From positions 1-64,000 of the forward strand of contig JACHLS010000007.1 in assembly GCA_014204635.1 (NCBI GenBank): 64,000 nt of DNA, written 5' to 3'. The stretch comes from Sporosarcina luteola. Lineage in GTDB: Bacteria > Bacillota > Bacilli > Bacillales_A > Planococcaceae. Numbering within the stretch: the first letter of the stretch is position 1; every line of letters starts with the position of its first letter. This document shows positions 60,501 through 64,000 of this stretch, piece after piece. The notes below the pieces were generated by a model. It had not been told where the DNA came from, did not search any database, and was given only the letters and a program-made list of their open reading frames with translations. A program made the position numbers and the translations under genes.

Positions 60501-61640
60501 ATGAAAGCTGTCACGTTTCAAGGAGTCAAGGACATTCAAGTCAAGAAAGTAGAGGCGCCAAAGATCGAGAACCCTGATGATATTATTGTGCGCATTACAT
60601 CGACTGCCATTTGCGGCTCCGACCTGCACATTTATGCCGGTGCTTTCCCTACTCACAAGGATTACGTTATTGGACATGAACCGATGGGAATTGTGGAAGA
60701 AGTCGGCCCTGGTGTAACGAAGGTAAAAAAAGGCGATCGTGTCGTCATCCCTTTCAATATTTCCTGCGGCGAATGTTTTTATTGCCAGCATGAGATGGAA
60801 AGCCAATGTGATAACTCTAATCCCACTCCCCATATGGATACCGGCGGCTACTTCGGTTTCACCGAACGGTATGGCAATTATCCAGGAGGACAAGCGGAAT
60901 ACTTACGAGTGCCGTATGGCAATACGACGCCTTTCGTCATACCAGACTCCTGTGAACTTCCTGATGAGGCACTCTTATTCATGTCAGATGTATTGCCGAC
61001 TGCTTACTGGAGCGTCGAACATGCTGGTGTTTCGCCCGGAGATACGGTGGCCGTCCTCGGATGCGGTCCTGTAGGCCTGATGGCGCAGAAGTTTGCTTGG
61101 ATGAAAGGGGCGAAACGCGTCATCGCAATTGACCATGTCCCTTACCGACTCAATCATGCCGTCAAAATGAACAACGTAGAGGCCTTCAACTTTGATGATT
61201 ATGACAACATGGGAGCGCATATTAAGGAATTGACTAAGGGCGGCGTCGATATCGTCATTGATTGTGTCGGAATGGATGGCAAGAAGAATATTCTAGAGAA
61301 GATCGGGCAAAAAATGAAAGTCCAAGGGGGCACGTTAAGCGCTTTGGAAATCGGTCATCAAGCTGTCCGGAAATTCGGTACGATCCAATTGACCGGCGTC
61401 TATGGCATGTTTTACAACATGTTTCCGCTTGGCAATCTGTTCGAACGGAATATTACGCTCAAAATGGGGCAAGCCCCGGTCATTCATTACATGCCGATGC
61501 TGTTTGAAAAAATCAAGAACGGAGAGTTCGATCCAACGGAAATCATTACCCACGTCGTACCACTCGAAGAAGCGTCGGCAGCTTATCATCATTTCTTTGA
61601 GCACGAAGATGATTGCATCAAGGTCATCTTGAAACCATAA
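60501..61640 (+). CDS. zinc-dependent alcohol dehydrogenase (AdhB-type)
   Basis: A 379-residue MDR-family dehydrogenase. Catalytic zinc: Cys in ICGSDLHIYAG and GHEPMG; structural zinc Cys spacing CGECFYCQHEMESQC; cofactor motif VAVLGCGPVGLMAQ. Length and features resemble the glutathione-independent formaldehyde/alcohol dehydrogenase branch (Bacillus AdhB). Oxidises an alcohol with NAD; substrate not defined. AAGGAGGG precedes ATG 60501. Confidence 0.87.
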   Translation: MKAVTFQGVKDIQVKKVEAPKIENPDDIIVRITSTAICGSDLHIYAGAFPTHKDYVIGHEPMGIVEEVGPGVTKVKKGDRVVIPFNISCGECFYCQHEMESQCDNSNPTPHMDTGGYFGFTERYGNYPGGQAEYLRVPYGNTTPFVIPDSCELPDEALLFMSDVLPTAYWSVEHAGVSPGDTVAVLGCGPVGLMAQKFAWMKGAKRVIAIDHVPYRLNHAVKMNNVEAFNFDDYDNMGAHIKELTKGGVDIVIDCVGMDGKKNILEKIGQKMKVQGGTLSALEIGHQAVRKFGTIQLTGVYGMFYNMFPLGNLFERNITLKMGQAPVIHYMPMLFEKIKNGEFDPTEIITHVVPLEEASAAYHHFFEHEDDCIKVILKP

Positions 61641-61646
61641 AAAAAC

Positions 61647-61678
61647 CGGCAGCAGGATTGCATCCCGCTGCCGATTTT
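61647..61678. terminator. bidirectional terminator
   Basis: Stem CGGCAGC/GCTGCCG extended by outer A/T pairs, between the convergent alcohol dehydrogenase and SOD genes, with T runs on both strands. Confidence 0.8.
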
Positions 61679-61680
61679 TG

Positions 61681-62238
61681 TCACTTCTTATTAAATTCCG
61701 CACAAGCGACCCTTGTCCCCGAATTTCCAGCCGGATCGGTCTTATAATCATCTGCGGCCTCATGGATGACGATGGCACTTCCATCCTGGTCAAGGAGAGA
61801 TTTGTCAGTACCTGGTTTTAAAGTAAGTTCAGCTGACGTCACTTGCAACACTCCTTTCCCGTCATCCCCAACTTTCATATTTGGTAAATCACCTAAATGA
61901 AAGCCTTTTGGATTATCGAATCCATGCTCTTTTTTGCCAGGATTGAAGTGAGCCCCTGCAGATTCGAAACTTGGAGGCGTACAGACACCGGTCTCATGGA
62001 TATGTACGCCATGCAGTCCTGGTGCCAACCCTTCCGCCTTTATACTAATGTTCACGCCTTGAGAATCTTCACTCATTGTTACCTTTCCAATTTCCGTCCC
62101 TTCCGTATTGAGCAGCGGCGAAACGACCGAGTCCATCTTTTCCGCACTAACCGGAAGCTTCGTATCCTTTTTCGAACAGCCCGCTACAATAAGCACAGAT
62201 CCGAGCACAAGCAAAGGCAAGAATTTCAATATCTTCAT
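61681..62238 (-). CDS. sodC: Cu/Zn superoxide dismutase-like lipoprotein
   Basis: A 185-residue lipoprotein with lipobox VAGC (Cys21) and a Cu/Zn SOD domain. Metal ligands can be placed as HGVHIHE (two Cu His), GAHFNP (bridging His), KEHG and GFHLGD (zinc His, His and Asp), and VIHEAADD (fourth Cu His), with a disulphide pair VCTPP/VACAE. The B. subtilis homolog YojM is known to lack copper ligands and be inactive; here all seem present. Likely protects the cell surface from superoxide. AGGAGG precedes ATG 62238. Confidence 0.88.
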   Translation of the reverse strand: MKILKFLPLLVLGSVLIVAGCSKKDTKLPVSAEKMDSVVSPLLNTEGTEIGKVTMSEDSQGVNISIKAEGLAPGLHGVHIHETGVCTPPSFESAGAHFNPGKKEHGFDNPKGFHLGDLPNMKVGDDGKGVLQVTSAELTLKPGTDKSLLDQDGSAIVIHEAADDYKTDPAGNSGTRVACAEFNKK

Positions 62239-62284
62239 TACAACAACCTCCTAAACATCTTGTCCTGCCAAGGCTTGCCCGATT

Positions 62285-62299
62285 TTATTAATATTATGA
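62285..62299. promoter_or_regulatory. possible PerR/Fur-type box before sodC
   Basis: TTATTAATATTATGA matches the 7-1-7 PerR/Fur box pattern at about 11 of 14 positions, 47 bases upstream of the sodC start. AT-rich DNA makes chance matches likely. Confidence 0.25.
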
Positions 62300-62325
62300 A
62301 TGGTAAATAAAACCATAACACCAGC

Positions 62326-62358
62326 AAAAATCGCCCTCCCGATTGGAAGAGCGATTTT
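62326..62358 (-). terminator. rho-independent terminator of purC
   Basis: Stem AAAAATCGC/GCGATTTT with an inner CTCCC/GGAAG pairing, just past the purC stop. Confidence 0.7.
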
Positions 62359-62364
62359 GTATCC

Positions 62365-63045
62365 TTATGCTAATACTAGTTTTTCCAGTTCAAGGGGAGC
62401 AATGTATGTATCTTCTTGATAAACCCGCATATTGCCGCCCGAAATTTCATCGATGAGCATGATGTTCCCTTGTGCATCCCGGCCAAATTCAAGTTTGATG
62501 TCATATAGATCGAGCCCTTTGCCTGCGAGGATCTCTTTCACTTCGGAAGCTATTTGTTTGGTCAGCGGCTCTAAACTATCATATTCCTCATTTGTTAAAA
62601 TGCCGAGTTGCGCAAGCGCATCCTTAGTGATGGGAGGATCGTTGCGATCATCGTCTTTAATCGTCACTTCCACAAATGCATCAAGCGGCTGCCTTTCTTC
62701 ACAATAGGCGCCGTACCGTTTCAAAAAGCTGCCGACTGCCCGAAAACGGCAAATGACTTCTAAACCTCTTCCAAATACGGTTGCCGGTTTTACCGTCATT
62801 TCAACGTTCTCAATATTTGCACTTACATAATGGGTGGGGATCCCCTTCTCCTCCAACTTTTCAAAGAAAAACTTTGTCATGCGGAGGCCGGATTGCCCTG
62901 CCCCTTCTATCGTCAATCCCACTGTGTTGGCGCCTGGGTCAAACACCCCATCCTCGCCGGTCACGTCATCTTTGAACTTCAGCAGTACGTTGCCGTCTTC
63001 CAGCTTATACACATCTTTTGTCTTGCCTTGATATACAAGATTCAT
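62365..63045 (-). CDS. purC: phosphoribosylaminoimidazole-succinocarboxamide synthase
   Basis: A 226-residue SAICAR synthetase (purine pathway): starts NLVYQGKTKDVYKLEDGNVLLKFKDDVTG, then GLRMTKFFFEKLEEKGIPTHYV and LYDIKLEFGRDAQGNIMLIDEISGGNMRVY. It is isolated, with no other pur gene next to it, so it is probably a second or displaced copy, possibly with another substrate. ATG 63045 is preferred (AAAGGA nine bases upstream) over a GTG two codons earlier. Confidence 0.85.
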   Translation of the reverse strand: MNLVYQGKTKDVYKLEDGNVLLKFKDDVTGEDGVFDPGANTVGLTIEGAGQSGLRMTKFFFEKLEEKGIPTHYVSANIENVEMTVKPATVFGRGLEVICRFRAVGSFLKRYGAYCEERQPLDAFVEVTIKDDDRNDPPITKDALAQLGILTNEEYDSLEPLTKQIASEVKEILAGKGLDLYDIKLEFGRDAQGNIMLIDEISGGNMRVYQEDTYIAPLELEKLVLA

Positions 63046-63299
63046 GCCCACGTTTCCTTTCTATTTCGAAAATGCAGTGCCATTCCTAGTATAAAGGACT
63101 TTCTAGCCGATAAAAAGGGAAACTTGCCCTCTAATAAGACATCATCACTCTCTTCTCGAATCCAGCCTGCGAATCAAGCAGATTATCCAGATGTTTCACT
63201 TGTCTTCAATCACTCGGAAGGTGTATAATAACTCGATTACTTTATTCATATCTATGATTTAAATGAATTTTAAGCTCATATCGAAAGAGAGTGGTAACG

Positions 63300-64000
63300 A
63301 TGGGCCGTAAATGGAATAACATTAAAGAGAAAAAAGCGTCCAAGGATGCAAATACAAGCCGTATATACGCTAAGTTCGGACGTGAACTTTATGTAGCAGC
63401 AAAACAAGGCGAACCAGATCCAGAATTGAACCAAGTGCTCAAAATGGTTGTGGAACGCGCGAAAACATATAATGTCCCAAGAGCAATCATCGACCGTGCC
63501 ATCGAGAAGGCAAAAGGCGGCGCAGAAGAAAACTATGACGAGCTTCGATACGAAGGTTTCGGGCCAAACGGCTCCATGGTGATCGTTGATGCGTTGACAA
63601 ACAATGTCAATCGGACGGCTTCTGAAGTGCGAGCAGCATTCGGGAAAAACGGGGGCAACATGGGAGTCAGTGGATCAGTTGCCTACATGTTCGACGCAAC
63701 AGCAGTTTTCGCTCTCGAAGGCAAAACAGCGGATGATGTATTGGAGCTTCTAATGGAAGCGGACGTCGAAGTCCGTGACATTATGGAAGAAGAAGATACG
63801 GTCATCGTCTATGCAGAGCCAGACCAATACCACGCAGTGCAAGAGGCATTTAAAACTGCCAGCATCACGGAATTCTCAGTCGCTGAACTGACGATGCTCG
63901 CACAAAACGACGTTACCTTAGACGCAGATGCTCAAGCACAATTCGAGAAAATGATAGATGCCTTGGAAGACTTGGAAGACGTTCAGCAAGTCTACCATAA
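63300..64000 (+). CDS. yeeI: YebC/PmpR-family protein (YeeI-like), cut by window edge
   Basis: At least 233 residues, running off the right edge just before its natural end (VQQVYH..). The start [20 protein letters not shown] and the [11 protein letters not shown] and [20 protein letters not shown] segments are YebC-family; the N-terminus matches YeeI, the variant without the PKGSKW start of YrbC-type members. YebC-like proteins aid translation through polyproline stretches or regulate transcription. Weak ribosome site GAGAGTGG before ATG 63300. Confidence 0.92.
   Translation, partial: MGRKWNNIKEKKASKDANTSRIYAKFGRELYVAAKQGEPDPELNQVLKMVVERAKTYNVPRAIIDRAIEKAKGGAEENYDELRYEGFGPNGSMVIVDALTNNVNRTASEVRAAFGKNGGNMGVSGSVAYMFDATAVFALEGKTADDVLELLMEADVEVRDIMEEEDTVIVYAEPDQYHAVQEAFKTASITEFSVAELTMLAQNDVTLDADAQAQFEKMIDALEDLEDVQQVYH

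Noticed and set aside
1..64000. tRNA, rRNA, riboswitches or other structured RNA genes
   Set aside because: None could be identified by eye; leaders of purC, putP, the NiaP-like gene and the MMPL genes show no known riboswitch core.

Overview
The window looks like chromosomal DNA of a low-to-moderate GC Gram-positive endospore-former relative, most likely a member of the Planococcaceae (Sporosarcina-like). The grounds are the number of recognisable Bacillus-type proteins (YclNOPQ, HflX, PutP, YngI-, YerD-, NfrA-, NfeD/FloT-, SigV/RsiV-, YlbC-, YrdB- and YeeI-like), AGGAGG-type ribosome binding sites, frequent TTG/GTG starts, many lipobox proteins and Bacillus-type sigma-A, sigma-W and ECF promoters. 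The genus is an inference from gene content; no rRNA or tRNA gene is present to confirm it. No prophage, insertion sequence, CRISPR array or replication origin was seen.

Layout. 0-7.4 kb: a truncated kinase, a uracil-DNA glycosylase lacking cysteines, a phosphotransferase/DUF6054 pair, a lipoprotein, a membrane protein, a GC-rich 20/21-bp tandem array, a NiaP-like MFS carrier and a FapA-family protein. 7.5-11.3 kb: a complete Fur-boxed petrobactin-type siderophore importer (yclNOPQ). 11.8-15 kb: a DUF6612 lipoprotein, HflX and a glyoxalase-like protein. 15.1-21.6 kb: a three-gene cassette (double-receiver response regulator, membrane HEAT-repeat protein, processive GT2 glycosyltransferase) facing a 1032-residue membrane-anchored glycosidase-like protein; this is the best candidate for a little-described system, a phospho-controlled surface polysaccharide synthase with its own trimming enzyme. 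21.8-31.3 kb: metabolic genes (PutP, guanine deaminase, acyl-CoA synthetase, FMN oxidoreductase, NfrA, methyltransferase, MazG-like). 31.7-37.6 kb: an HExxH protein, a TPR protein coupled to two tandem paralogous lipoproteins, a Dph6-like PP-loop enzyme, a SigV/RsiV pair and a DinB protein.

38.2-40.2 kb is a small TetR regulon whose three promoter regions each carry the same 15-bp palindrome. 40.3-44.2 kb holds a PCYCGC lipoprotein, HIT, FumC, a decayed NUDIX gene and an HD-GYP protein. 44.3-51 kb holds a MacB-type ABC exporter, an MMPL transporter and a NERD nuclease-like gene among arrays of a 20-bp TCTGGCGTTC repeat. 51-64 kb: NfeD/flotillin under a perfect sigma-W promoter, a DUF47-Pit phosphate carrier, a cold-shock protein, a second MMPL transporter, small membrane proteins with a pentapeptide-repeat protein, a CAP-domain protein, a zinc alcohol dehydrogenase, a Cu/Zn SOD lipoprotein, a PurC and a YeeI-type YebC protein cut by the right edge.

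The recurrent themes are cell-envelope stress and surface functions (SigV/RsiV, sigma-W/flotillin, two MMPL pumps, MacB exporter, polysaccharide synthase, eight lipoproteins) and iron/oxidative homeostasis. The oddest DNA-level feature is three intergenic tandem arrays, of two unrelated sequences, that share a repeat period of 20-21 bp.
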